From an uncultured Clostridia bacterium (lineage in GTDB: Bacteria > Bacillota > Clostridia > Oscillospirales > Acutalibacteraceae): a DNA stretch of 14,983 bases. A program made the translations under genes and the position numbers. Below are positions 1 through 5,840 of this stretch, piece after piece. The notes under the pieces are model-generated. The model was not told where the DNA came from and made no database searches. It saw nothing but the letters and a program-made list of their open reading frames with translations. How positions within the stretch are numbered: the stretch's first letter is position 1; every line of letters starts with the position of its first letter. The stretch is from positions 1 through 14,983 of the forward strand of contig CAMJYF010000011.1 of NCBI GenBank assembly GCA_946409885.1. Direction: 5' to 3'.

Positions 1-61
<61 letters not shown>

Positions 62-73
62 ATGCCGCAAAAG

Positions 74-150
74 TGGCGACCCGGATCGGGCTCGAACCGA
101 CGACCTCTAGCGTGACAGGCTAGCGTTCTAACCAACTGAACTACCGGGCC
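74..150 (-). tRNA. tRNA-Asp (GTC)
   Basis: The full cloverleaf reads on the minus strand. Acceptor GGCCCGG pairs with CCGGGTC (one G-U), the D arm is GTTC/GAAC, and anticodon stem CTAGC/GCTAG encloses loop CTGTCAC, giving anticodon GTC (Asp). The T arm carries GGTTCGAGCC. Discriminator G is followed by an encoded CCA at 74-76. The gene lies 4 bases after tRNA-Val in the same orientation. Confidence 0.97.
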
Positions 151-154
151 ATTA

Positions 155-230
155 TGGTGGGAACAACAGGGCTCGAACCTGTGACCCCTTGCTTGTAAGG
201 CAAGTGCTCTCCCAGCTGAGCTATGCTCCC
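155..230 (-). tRNA. tRNA-Val (TAC)
   Basis: The full cloverleaf reads on the minus strand. Acceptor GGGAGCA pairs with TGTTCCC (one G-U), the D arm is GCTC/GAGC, and anticodon stem CTTGC/GCAAG encloses loop CTTACAA, giving anticodon TAC (Val). Discriminator A is followed by encoded CCA at 155-157. It is the first gene of the cluster. Its 5' end is about 45 bases downstream of the -10 element at 275-280. Confidence 0.97.
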
Positions 231-274
231 ACAACGTGGAGCGTGTCCCCCTCGCTGTCCCTTGCGGCTTATCC

Positions 275-303
275 AATATACTACATTTGAACCGGTTTGT
301 CAA
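275..303 (-). promoter_or_regulatory. sigma-A-type promoter of the tRNA cluster
   Basis: On the minus strand a perfect -35 TTGACA (298-303) is separated by exactly 17 bp from -10 TATATT (275-280). It points at tRNA-Val and should drive the Val-Asp-Phe cluster. The near-consensus hexamers fit a strong stable-RNA promoter. The assignment rests on sequence only. Confidence 0.88.
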
Positions 304-333
304 GAACTTTTTTCGGTTTTTTTGGATTTTTTA

Positions 334-600
334 TTATGGTTCCAGAACGCAATTTTCCGCTGCCACTCTCCTCTCCGCCAGCCGCTCCATAACGCGGTCC
401 GCCAGCGCCTCGTTGCTTTCGCCCGTCACCTTCGGTTCGTTGTACTGCCGCACCACCTTCATCAGGGCCGCGCGCTGCGGCCACCGCCCGCCTGTCTTCT
501 TCTGTCAGACCGGTAAAGGTTCCCCAATACGGCTTACCGGAGCACGCCGCATCTTCGGCAAACTGCCCGACGGAACCGTTGTGCCGGCCCTCCCACTCCC
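334..600 (-). pseudogene. probable decayed gene remnant, unknown protein, frameshifted
   Basis: This stretch has no intact gene, but two minus-strand frames look protein-like and fit end to end. The upstream part (about 600 to 470) reads as YWGTFTGLTEEDRRAVAAA. The downstream part (about 470 to 337) is in another frame and includes ALMKVVRQYNEPKVTGESN, then ALADRVMERLAERRVAAENC, ending in tandem TAA stops at 331-336. A single small indel in the GC run around 466-478 would join them into one helical, charged C-terminal region. The upstream end dissolves into the heptamer array at 603-735 and no start codon or RBS is visible, so the 5' part is missing. I do not recognise the family. It could instead be chance coding-like sequence in GC-rich DNA. 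Confidence 0.35.
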
Positions 601-602
601 CA

Positions 603-735
603 CTCTCCGCACTCCGCTCTCCGCACTTCGCTCTCCGCACTTCGCTCTCCGCACTCCGCTCTCCGCACTCCGCTCTCCGCACTCCGCTCTCCGCATTCCG
701 CTCTCCGCACTCCGCTCTCCGCATTCCGCATTCCG
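603..735. repeat. heptanucleotide tandem array, 19 copies
   Basis: Exactly 133 bp, or 19 head-to-tail heptamers with no gaps. The units are CTCTCCG alternating mostly with CACTCCG, with variants CACTTCG (two) and CATTCCG (three, the last two adjacent at 722-735). The alternation makes a 14-bp higher-order unit. On the minus strand the units read CGGAGAG, CGGAGTG and CGGAATG. Because 3 x 7 nt is a whole number of codons and no unit contains a stop, several frames stay open through it and give spurious low-complexity ORFs. It lies between the tRNA cluster and the cotJ operon, and its right end is almost next to the candidate cotJ promoter. Only the 7-nt period is seen, with no CRISPR-like spacers. 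Confidence 0.95.
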
Positions 736-738
736 CTC

Positions 739-765
739 ACGCATTCGCCCGTCCCGCATAGTATA
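739..765 (+). promoter_or_regulatory. candidate sporulation (sigma-K/E-like) promoter of cotJABC
   Basis: GCATAGTATA at 756-765 matches the sigma-K -10 pattern CATANNNTA exactly. An AC pair at 739-740 sits 16 bp upstream of the CATA, as expected for the short sigma-K -35. No sigma-A promoter is evident here. In Bacillus subtilis cotJ is known to be a mother-cell operon under sigma-E. The -10 seen here fits the sigma-E consensus less well, so the exact sigma factor is open. Confidence 0.4.
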
Positions 766-766
766 C

Positions 767-787
767 TTCGGAAGGCTTCCTTCCGGA
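767..787 (+). other. leader hairpin / inverted repeat upstream of cotJA
   Basis: CGGAAGG (769-775) and CCTTCCG (779-785) pair around a CTT loop. A further U-A and U-G pair extend the stem to 9 bp. No U-run follows, so it is not a typical terminator. It lies just downstream of the candidate -10, near the expected transcription start, so it could be a 5' stabilising hairpin or an operator. Either role is inference. Confidence 0.5.
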
Positions 788-814
788 ATACGCTATGAAA
801 GGAGTATGGGATCA

Positions 815-1000
815 ATGAAAGACACCGGCAAGAACGACTATTATTTCGGCGTTTCCCCGCTGCCGGAAGATACCGTCACCACGATGGCTTACGTTCCTTT
901 TCAGACGGACCGGGATATGTTCGATGAGGACACCGCCCTTTGCAAGGGAACTTTATTCATAAATCTCAACAAACCTTTTTGCAGGGGCGCTTTGAAATGA
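815..1000 (+). CDS. cotJA: spore coat-associated protein CotJA
   Basis: A 61-residue protein of the CotJA family, a small spore-coat component made in the mother cell and encoded with CotJB and CotJC. The family signature is visible in the middle and end: MAYVPFQ, then a short acidic stretch, then ALCKGTLFINLNKPF. I chose ATG 815 because AAAGGAG at 798-804 lies 10 bases upstream. The in-frame ATG at 806 is only one base from that RBS. An open frame continues upstream into the heptamer array, but it has no RBS and is just the stop-free repeat. The stop overlaps the cotJB start (ATGA at 997-1000), so translation is probably coupled. The tail after KPF is very short (CRGALK). Confidence 0.9.
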   Translation: MKDTGKNDYYFGVSPLPEDTVTTMAYVPFQTDRDMFDEDTALCKGTLFINLNKPFCRGALK

Positions 1001-1248
1001 GCAAACGGGAAACGCTTCTGCGCAGGCTCTCCGCCGCCCAGTTCGCGCTGTGGGAGCTGCACCTGTACCTGAACACCCACCCCACCGACCTGGAGGCCCT
1101 GGCCATGCACGAACAGTATGAAGTAAAATGCGCCAGGCTCCGCGGCGAATATGAGGAAAAATACGGTCCCCTTTCCCCCATGAAGGGCGAAGGCGCGCAA
1201 TGGCTGCAAAACCCCTGGCCCTGGGACCCCACGGAGGATGACGGCTGA
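997..1248 (+). CDS. cotJB: spore coat protein CotJB
   Basis: An 83-residue protein matching CotJB. It has an N-terminal helical segment LLRRLSAAQFALWELHLYLN, the THPTDLEAL motif, the REYEEKYGPLSP-like core (here RGEYEEKYGPLSP) and the Trp/Pro-rich end WLQNPWPWDP. CotJB is known only as a small spore-coat component of the cotJ operon, and no enzymatic role is established. Start ATG 997 overlaps the cotJA stop by four bases. The stop TGA (1246-1248) shares its final base with the ATG of cotJC (1248-1250). The tight overlaps suggest stoichiometric, coupled translation of all three products. Confidence 0.93.
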   Translation: MSKRETLLRRLSAAQFALWELHLYLNTHPTDLEALAMHEQYEVKCARLRGEYEEKYGPLSPMKGEGAQWLQNPWPWDPTEDDG

Positions 1249-1847
1249 TGTGGCAATATGAAAAGAAACTGCAATACCCCGTAAAGATCAAAAACCCCAA
1301 CCCCAAGCTGGCGCAGATCATCATCACCCAATACGGCGGCCCCGACGGCGAGCTGGGCGCCTCCCTGCGCTACCTCTCCCAACGCTTTGCCATGCCATGG
1401 GCGGAGCTGAAAGGCCTTTTAACGGACATAGGGACGGAAGAGCTGGGCCATCTGGAAATGATCGGCGCCATTGTTTACCAGCTGACGCGCAATCTTTCCA
1501 TGGAGCAGATCAAAGCCGGCGGGTTTGACGCTTACTTTGTGGACCATACCACGGGCGTATACCCCTCCTCCGCAGCAGGCGTGCCTTTCACGGCGGCCTA
1601 TCTGCAGAGCAAGGGCGACGTGCTTACCGACCTGCATGAGAATCTGGCGGCGGAACAGAAGGCCCGCACCACCTACGACAACATTCTGCGGTTCGTGGAC
1701 GACCCGGACGTGGCGGACCCCATCAAATTCCTGCGGGAACGGGAGATCGTCCACTACCAGCGCTTCGGCGAGGGGCTGCGGCTGGCCACCGACCGGCTGG
1801 ACAGCAAGAACTTCTACGCCTTCAATCCATCCTTCGATAAAAAATAA
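1248..1847 (+). CDS. cotJC: CotJC, manganese catalase-family spore coat protein
   Basis: A 199-residue protein of the CotJC branch of the ferritin-like manganese catalases. Candidate dinuclear metal ligands are visible: Glu35 in GGPDGELGA, the EELGHLEM motif (Glu65, His68), a second-helix Glu in AAEQKART, and a C-terminal EREIVHYQRFGE with the E..H pattern. Family knowledge suggests hydrogen peroxide breakdown or protection at the spore coat. It is about two-thirds the length of full manganese catalases, as expected for CotJC. It starts inside the cotJB stop and is followed 24 bases later by a strong terminator, so it is the last gene of the cotJ operon. Confidence 0.93.
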   Translation: MWQYEKKLQYPVKIKNPNPKLAQIIITQYGGPDGELGASLRYLSQRFAMPWAELKGLLTDIGTEELGHLEMIGAIVYQLTRNLSMEQIKAGGFDAYFVDHTTGVYPSSAAGVPFTAAYLQSKGDVLTDLHENLAAEQKARTTYDNILRFVDDPDVADPIKFLREREIVHYQRFGEGLRLATDRLDSKNFYAFNPSFDKK

Positions 1848-1871
1848 CAGGATCTGTCACAGATCCCCGCG

Positions 1872-1904
1872 ACGGCAGCAGGCAACCGCCCGCCGCCGTT
1901 TTTT
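1872..1904 (+). terminator. rho-independent terminator after cotJC
   Basis: A 12-bp stem with two A-C mismatches (arms 1872-1883 and 1888-1899) and loop AACC, followed by six T to 1904. A second small hairpin, GGATCTG-TCA-CAGATCC, precedes it at about 1850-1866, just after the cotJC stop. Together they separate the cotJ operon from the SPFH operon. Confidence 0.85.
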
Positions 1905-1949
1905 GTCGCCGCCGCCCTATGGCTTCCATGATTTTTTACAAAATAAAGA

Positions 1950-1978
1950 TTGAATTTCACGCCTAATAATGTTAGAAT
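1950..1978 (+). promoter_or_regulatory. sigma-A-type promoter of the SPFH/ATPase operon
   Basis: -35 TTGAAT (1950-1955), a 17-bp spacer and -10 TAGAAT (1973-1978), in the AT-rich gap between the cotJC terminator and the next gene. The RBS GGGGGAAAG (1999-2007) and TTG start at 2014 follow. The next three gene junctions are short and show no other promoter, so it probably drives all four genes. Confidence 0.75.
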
Positions 1979-2013
1979 TAAAATATCTGTTTTGAAACGG
2001 GGGAAAGAAACAC

Positions 2014-3900
2014 TTGAAACGGCAAAAAGACGTCAGAACGTATCTTTTCCCGTGGGTACTGCTGACCGCGACGACCTTCTTTTTTTACGCAATCGAGGAG
2101 TATTCCGGGTACTTGTACGTCTTTGAACAATTCCTTACTATATGCAAATACTTTTCGTACGTTTACGCGCTGATCCTGCTGACGGAGTTTTTCCGCTACC
2201 GGATGGAGCATCCCGGCAAAAAAAGCGCGAAAAAGCATACAAAGCGCGCCGCCTTCCGCAGACGCAAAAAGGACCTGGCGGAACCGCCCGCCGCCGCGCC
2301 GGCGGAAACCGCGGAGACGACCGCCCCGGAAGAGGAACAGAAGGAAGAGGGACAAGCCCCGTCCGTCAAAGGAAAATGGCTGACCCGCGAGCGCCGGCTG
2401 ACGCTGCTGACGGCCGTACATATCGGCCTGCTGCTTTTCCTGCTGATCCGCTTCGGCCGGGTACAGTTCCCGGCGTTTTACGTGGGCACCATCAGCGGCA
2501 GCGGCACAGGCATCATCTTCATCGGCATCTGCCTGCTGGCGGCGGTGGTCTATTTTCTGATCGGCGGCTGGCTGAAGGGGCTCCCCAAAAAGCCCGGCAG
2601 CGCCACGGCGCAGGGGCTGGTGTTCTGCTGCGGCGTCATCTTCGCCCTTTCCGCGCTGTTCTTTACGCTGGATTATATGCTGCAGCTCAACTGCCTGCGC
2701 CTGCTGGTGTGGATCATCCGGGGGCTGTCGCTGGCCGTGATCGCGCTGTTCGCGGCCGGTCTGGCAGTAGGGCTCATCAAGAAAAACCTGCTGACGGATT
2801 TCGATTACCTCTTCCTGCTGAACCTCTATAAAGACGGCAAAACCAAAAACGTGGCTGATTTTTTGGAAGAACACACGGGGCTTTCCGTCAAATCCCTGTG
2901 GAGCATCCGCTACGCCGTCAGCCTGCTGCCTGCGGCCGTACTGTCGCTTGGCGCGGTGGTGCTGCTGGCCACCTGCTTTTACAAGGTGGATCCCCAGCAG
3001 CAGGCCGTCGTTTACCGCTTCGGTCAGATCAGCGACGCTTCCCCGGTGGGCTCCGGTCTGCACGTCAAGCTGCCCTGGCCCATCGACAAGGCGGAAATCT
3101 ACGATACGCAGCGGGTGAAAGAGGTGCTGGTGGGCTACGAAAAACAGCAGTCCGTGGATAACCTCTGGAACCAGGCCCATGGCGGAGAAGAATATAAACT
3201 GCTGCTGGGCAACGGCAACGAGCTGGTCTCCGTCAACATCAAGATCGCCTACGTGATCGACGATCTGCGCCGCTATGTGACGGCCTTTTCCTCCCCGGAG
3301 GACATCCTCACCGCCAAAGCCTATGAGATCATCCTCAGCAAAACGGTCTCCACCGATCTGGATACCTTCCTCAGCGTGGACCGCAGTGGCCTCTCCGCCG
3401 AGATCGCCAAGGACCTGAACGAGTTCTGCAGCGCTTCGGAGATCGGCCTGCGGGTCAACGGCGTTACCCTGGAAAGCATCCATCCCCCCATTGATATCGC
3501 CTCCGTCTATCAGGGCGTGGTCAGCGCGGGTGTGCAGAAAACAACGCTGATCACCAACGCGCAGGCCACGGAAGCGGAAAAGGTGGCCGCCGCCGAACAG
3601 GAGGCCAATACGCTGATCCTGGCGGCAAAGCAGGACCAGACGAAGCGCGTATCCGACGCGGAATATGAGATCTCCGGCTTTCTGGCCGCGGCCGAAGCCT
3701 ACCGGAAGCACCCCGGCGCCGTCACGCTGGCCAAATATCTGGATACCTTTGAGACCGTGGTTTCCGGCAACAAGGTCTACGTTTTTATCGGCGACCACGA
3801 CCTGACGGATTATATGATCAACTTTTCCGGCAACACCACCGTGGTGAACAATTCGGATCTGATACTTTCTTCCAAGCCCGCCAAAAGCGAGGCCAAATAA
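2014..3900 (+). CDS. polytopic SPFH/band-7 membrane protein (HflK-like, extended N-terminus)
   Basis: 628 residues with a TTG start, supported by GGGGGAAAG 7 bases upstream. Two hydrophobic segments (about 10-27 and 40-57) are followed by a long charged linker (about 60-125, rich in K/R, then A/E/P). Four more hydrophobic segments follow (about 128-250), then a cytosolic-looking stretch containing NVADFLEEHTGLSVKSLW and a seventh membrane segment (about 302-322). From Lys324 the protein is a typical SPFH domain: KVDPQQQAVVYRFG, a GLHVKLPWPID motif, and an Ala/Glu-rich coiled coil (VAAAEQEANTLILAAKQD). The C-terminal region resembles HflK, but ordinary HflK has one membrane segment and about 300-420 residues. 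It is the first gene of a four-gene operon, 27 bases before an hflC-like gene. Its function is unknown. A scaffold or modulator role for a membrane complex is inferred from the SPFH family. Confidence 0.85.
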   Translation: MKRQKDVRTYLFPWVLLTATTFFFYAIEEYSGYLYVFEQFLTICKYFSYVYALILLTEFFRYRMEHPGKKSAKKHTKRAAFRRRKKDLAEPPAAAPAETAETTAPEEEQKEEGQAPSVKGKWLTRERRLTLLTAVHIGLLLFLLIRFGRVQFPAFYVGTISGSGTGIIFIGICLLAAVVYFLIGGWLKGLPKKPGSATAQGLVFCCGVIFALSALFFTLDYMLQLNCLRLLVWIIRGLSLAVIALFAAGLAVGLIKKNLLTDFDYLFLLNLYKDGKTKNVADFLEEHTGLSVKSLWSIRYAVSLLPAAVLSLGAVVLLATCFYKVDPQQQAVVYRFGQISDASPVGSGLHVKLPWPIDKAEIYDTQRVKEVLVGYEKQQSVDNLWNQAHGGEEYKLLLGNGNELVSVNIKIAYVIDDLRRYVTAFSSPEDILTAKAYEIILSKTVSTDLDTFLSVDRSGLSAEIAKDLNEFCSASEIGLRVNGVTLESIHPPIDIASVYQGVVSAGVQKTTLITNAQATEAEKVAAAEQEANTLILAAKQDQTKRVSDAEYEISGFLAAAEAYRKHPGAVTLAKYLDTFETVVSGNKVYVFIGDHDLTDYMINFSGNTTVVNNSDLILSSKPAKSEAK

Positions 3901-3927
3901 CGCACAGACAGATCGGAGGGTCTACAA

Positions 3928-4806
3928 GTGAAAAAATGGATCAAATGGGTTTCGGCCGTTCTGCTGGCCGCTATCATCTTCGTTTACGGCTTCTGCTTTA
4001 CCGTTCGGGAGGGCAGCTACGCCATCGTTTCCCGTTTCGGCGAGGCGCGCAAGGTCTGTACCGACGCGGGGCTTTACCTCAAGCTCCCCTCTCCTTTTGA
4101 AAAGGTCATCACCTTTGACGCGCGAAGCCAGTATATGGATTCGGGCTATACGGAAACGCTGACCAACGACAAGAAAAATATCATCCTGCAGACCTACGTC
4201 ATCTGGCATATCAGCGACCCGCTGAAGTTTTATACCAGCGTGGGGGATTCCCAGAACGCGACGGTCTATCTGAACGACCTGACCTCCAACGTCAAAAACG
4301 GCGTCATGGGCAGCTATGAGCTTTCGGCGCTGGTTTCCACGGATCTGGACAATATAAAGATCGATGAGATCATCCGGGAAATGAAAACGCAGATCGCGGA
4401 AAAAGCCGAAAAGGACTACGGCATCCATGTGGAGGAGGTGCGCATCAAGCGGATCGCCCTGCCGGAGGACAACCTGCAGAGCGTGCTGGAGCAGATGATC
4501 GCCGACCGGGAAAAGCAGGTGACAAAGCTGCTTTCCGAAGGCAAGCGGGACGCCGCCCAGATCACCAGCGAGGCAGACGCCAGGGCAGCGGAGATCGTGG
4601 CCAACGGCCAGAAGGAGGCCGCCAAGATCAACGCGGAAACGGAAAAGAGGATCGCTGAGATCTACGGCGAAGCCTACGACGCCAATTCCGAGCTGTTCAT
4701 CTACCTGAAAAAGCTGATCGCGCTGGAAAATTCCGTTTCGGCGGATACCGTCATCATCATGAACGCGGAAGATTCCGCCTTTGACATTCTTTCCGCCGGC
4801 CAGTAA
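3928..4806 (+). CDS. hflC: SPFH-family protein, HflC-like
   Basis: 292 residues with a GTG start. GGAGGG at 3915-3920 lies 7 bases upstream. One N-terminal membrane anchor (about 7-25) is followed by the SPFH domain: REGSYAIVSRFGEARKV, then GLYLKLPSPFEKVITFDAR. Next come IILQTYVIWHISDPLKFY and the HflC-type RIKRIALPEDN with MIADREKQ, then a coiled coil of repeated EA/AAEI units and the C-terminal block SADTVIIMNAEDSAFDIL. In known systems HflC pairs with HflK and modulates the FtsH protease. No ftsH lies in this window and the neighbours are two other SPFH genes and a P-type ATPase, so the partner here may differ. Length is normal for HflC. Confidence 0.88.
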   Translation: MKKWIKWVSAVLLAAIIFVYGFCFTVREGSYAIVSRFGEARKVCTDAGLYLKLPSPFEKVITFDARSQYMDSGYTETLTNDKKNIILQTYVIWHISDPLKFYTSVGDSQNATVYLNDLTSNVKNGVMGSYELSALVSTDLDNIKIDEIIREMKTQIAEKAEKDYGIHVEEVRIKRIALPEDNLQSVLEQMIADREKQVTKLLSEGKRDAAQITSEADARAAEIVANGQKEAAKINAETEKRIAEIYGEAYDANSELFIYLKKLIALENSVSADTVIIMNAEDSAFDILSAGQ

Positions 4807-4842
4807 GCCGCCGCGCAGACCGCAATAAAGGACGCGATTGAT

Positions 4843-5811
4843 ATGAAAAAGAAAAGCATCGAAATCTTTGAGGGCTTTCTCAATTCCGGCATCCGGTACT
4901 TTAAATGGGTATTGGTGGTGGCGGCGGCCGTCATTCTGCTGACCGGCGTTTACAAGGTGGACAGCAGCGAGGTGGCCGTGGTGCTGCGATTCGGGGCCAT
5001 CACCGGGGATACCCGCGAAGACCAGATCAAGCAGCCGGGGCTGCATTTCTCTCTGCCGAACTTTATCGACGAGGTGGTAAAGATCCCGGTGGAACGGATC
5101 CAGGAGCTTTCCGTCGGCACGCTTTACGGCACCGGCGCCACGGTGGGCAACCCGGTGCAGAACAACGGCTACGCCATTACGGGCGACAGCAACATCGTCA
5201 GGATGGACGTGGTGCTGAAATATAAGATCAGCGACCCGGTGGCCTACGCGCTGCGGGTAAACGACCTTTCCGCCACCCTCAACGGGATCATCACCGGCGA
5301 AATGACCGCCATGATCACCAGGACCGCCGTGGACGACGTACTGACCACGGAAAAATCCGCCCTCACCTCCCAGACCATGAAAAACGCGCAGGCCGTCATC
5401 GATACCACCGGCCTTGGCGTAACGCTGACCAACATAGAGCTGACGATCATCACCCCGCCCGCGGAGGCCATTGACGCATTCAACAAGGCGACCACCGCCT
5501 CCGTGCAGAAGCAGACGCTGATCCAGCAGGCAAAGGACTACGAGGAATCGGCCATTCCGGCGGCGGAGGCCACCTCCAAAAAGCTGGTGGACGACGCCAA
5601 CGCGGCCCAATCCGCCGCGGTGGCGAAAGCGACCGCCGTAGCGGAGGAATTCAACGGACTGTTCCAACAGTACACCCGCAACCCGGAAGTGATCAAAAAC
5701 GGCGTGTTCCGCACCAGGGTCAGCAAGGTGCTGCAGCAGAGCGGCGCCACCATCGTGACGCCCCAAACGGAGGGCGGAACCACGCGGGTGGTCCTGCCGA
5801 ATATGCGATAA
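4843..5811 (+). CDS. hflK: SPFH-family protein, HflK-like
   Basis: 322 residues. AAAGGA at 4827-4832 precedes ATG 4843. A single membrane segment (about 22-38) is followed by VDSSEVAVVLRFGAITG, GLHFSLPNFIDEVVKIP, a DVVLKYKISDPVAY strand pair and the HflK-like ELTIITPPAEAIDAFNKAT. A short Ala-rich coiled coil and a basic C-terminus ending in RVVLPNMR follow. The proline pair after the last strand is typical of HflK. An insertion-like loop (GTLYGTGATVGNPVQNNGY) sits between the second and third SPFH strands. It lies 36 bases after the hflC-like gene and 29 bases before the ATPase. It is clearly a third SPFH paralogue rather than a duplicate of the first, which has a different N-terminus. Confidence 0.85.
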   Translation: MKKKSIEIFEGFLNSGIRYFKWVLVVAAAVILLTGVYKVDSSEVAVVLRFGAITGDTREDQIKQPGLHFSLPNFIDEVVKIPVERIQELSVGTLYGTGATVGNPVQNNGYAITGDSNIVRMDVVLKYKISDPVAYALRVNDLSATLNGIITGEMTAMITRTAVDDVLTTEKSALTSQTMKNAQAVIDTTGLGVTLTNIELTIITPPAEAIDAFNKATTASVQKQTLIQQAKDYEESAIPAAEATSKKLVDDANAAQSAAVAKATAVAEEFNGLFQQYTRNPEVIKNGVFRTRVSKVLQQSGATIVTPQTEGGTTRVVLPNMR

Positions 5812-5840
5812 GGCCAATACTTACACCGGGAGACAACTTT

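Noticed and set aside
603..735. CRISPR array
   Set aside because: The period is 7 bp with no spacers and no cas genes nearby. It is a simple tandem repeat.
236..814. Long in-frame N-terminal extension of CotJA through the heptamer array
   Set aside because: The frame is open only because the 7-mers contain no stop. The extension has no RBS and the encoded SALRSPH repeats are unlike CotJA. A good RBS precedes ATG 815.
1978..3798. 606-codon open frame antisense to the first SPFH gene
   Set aside because: The product is rich in Gln, His, Gly, Arg and Asp with no recognisable domain, as expected opposite a GC-rich gene. The plus strand has clear SPFH motifs.
3922..5817. 631-codon open frame antisense to the HflC- and HflK-like genes
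   Set aside because: Low-information His/Gly/Val/Asp-rich translation spanning two real genes and their gap. Shadow of biased codon use.
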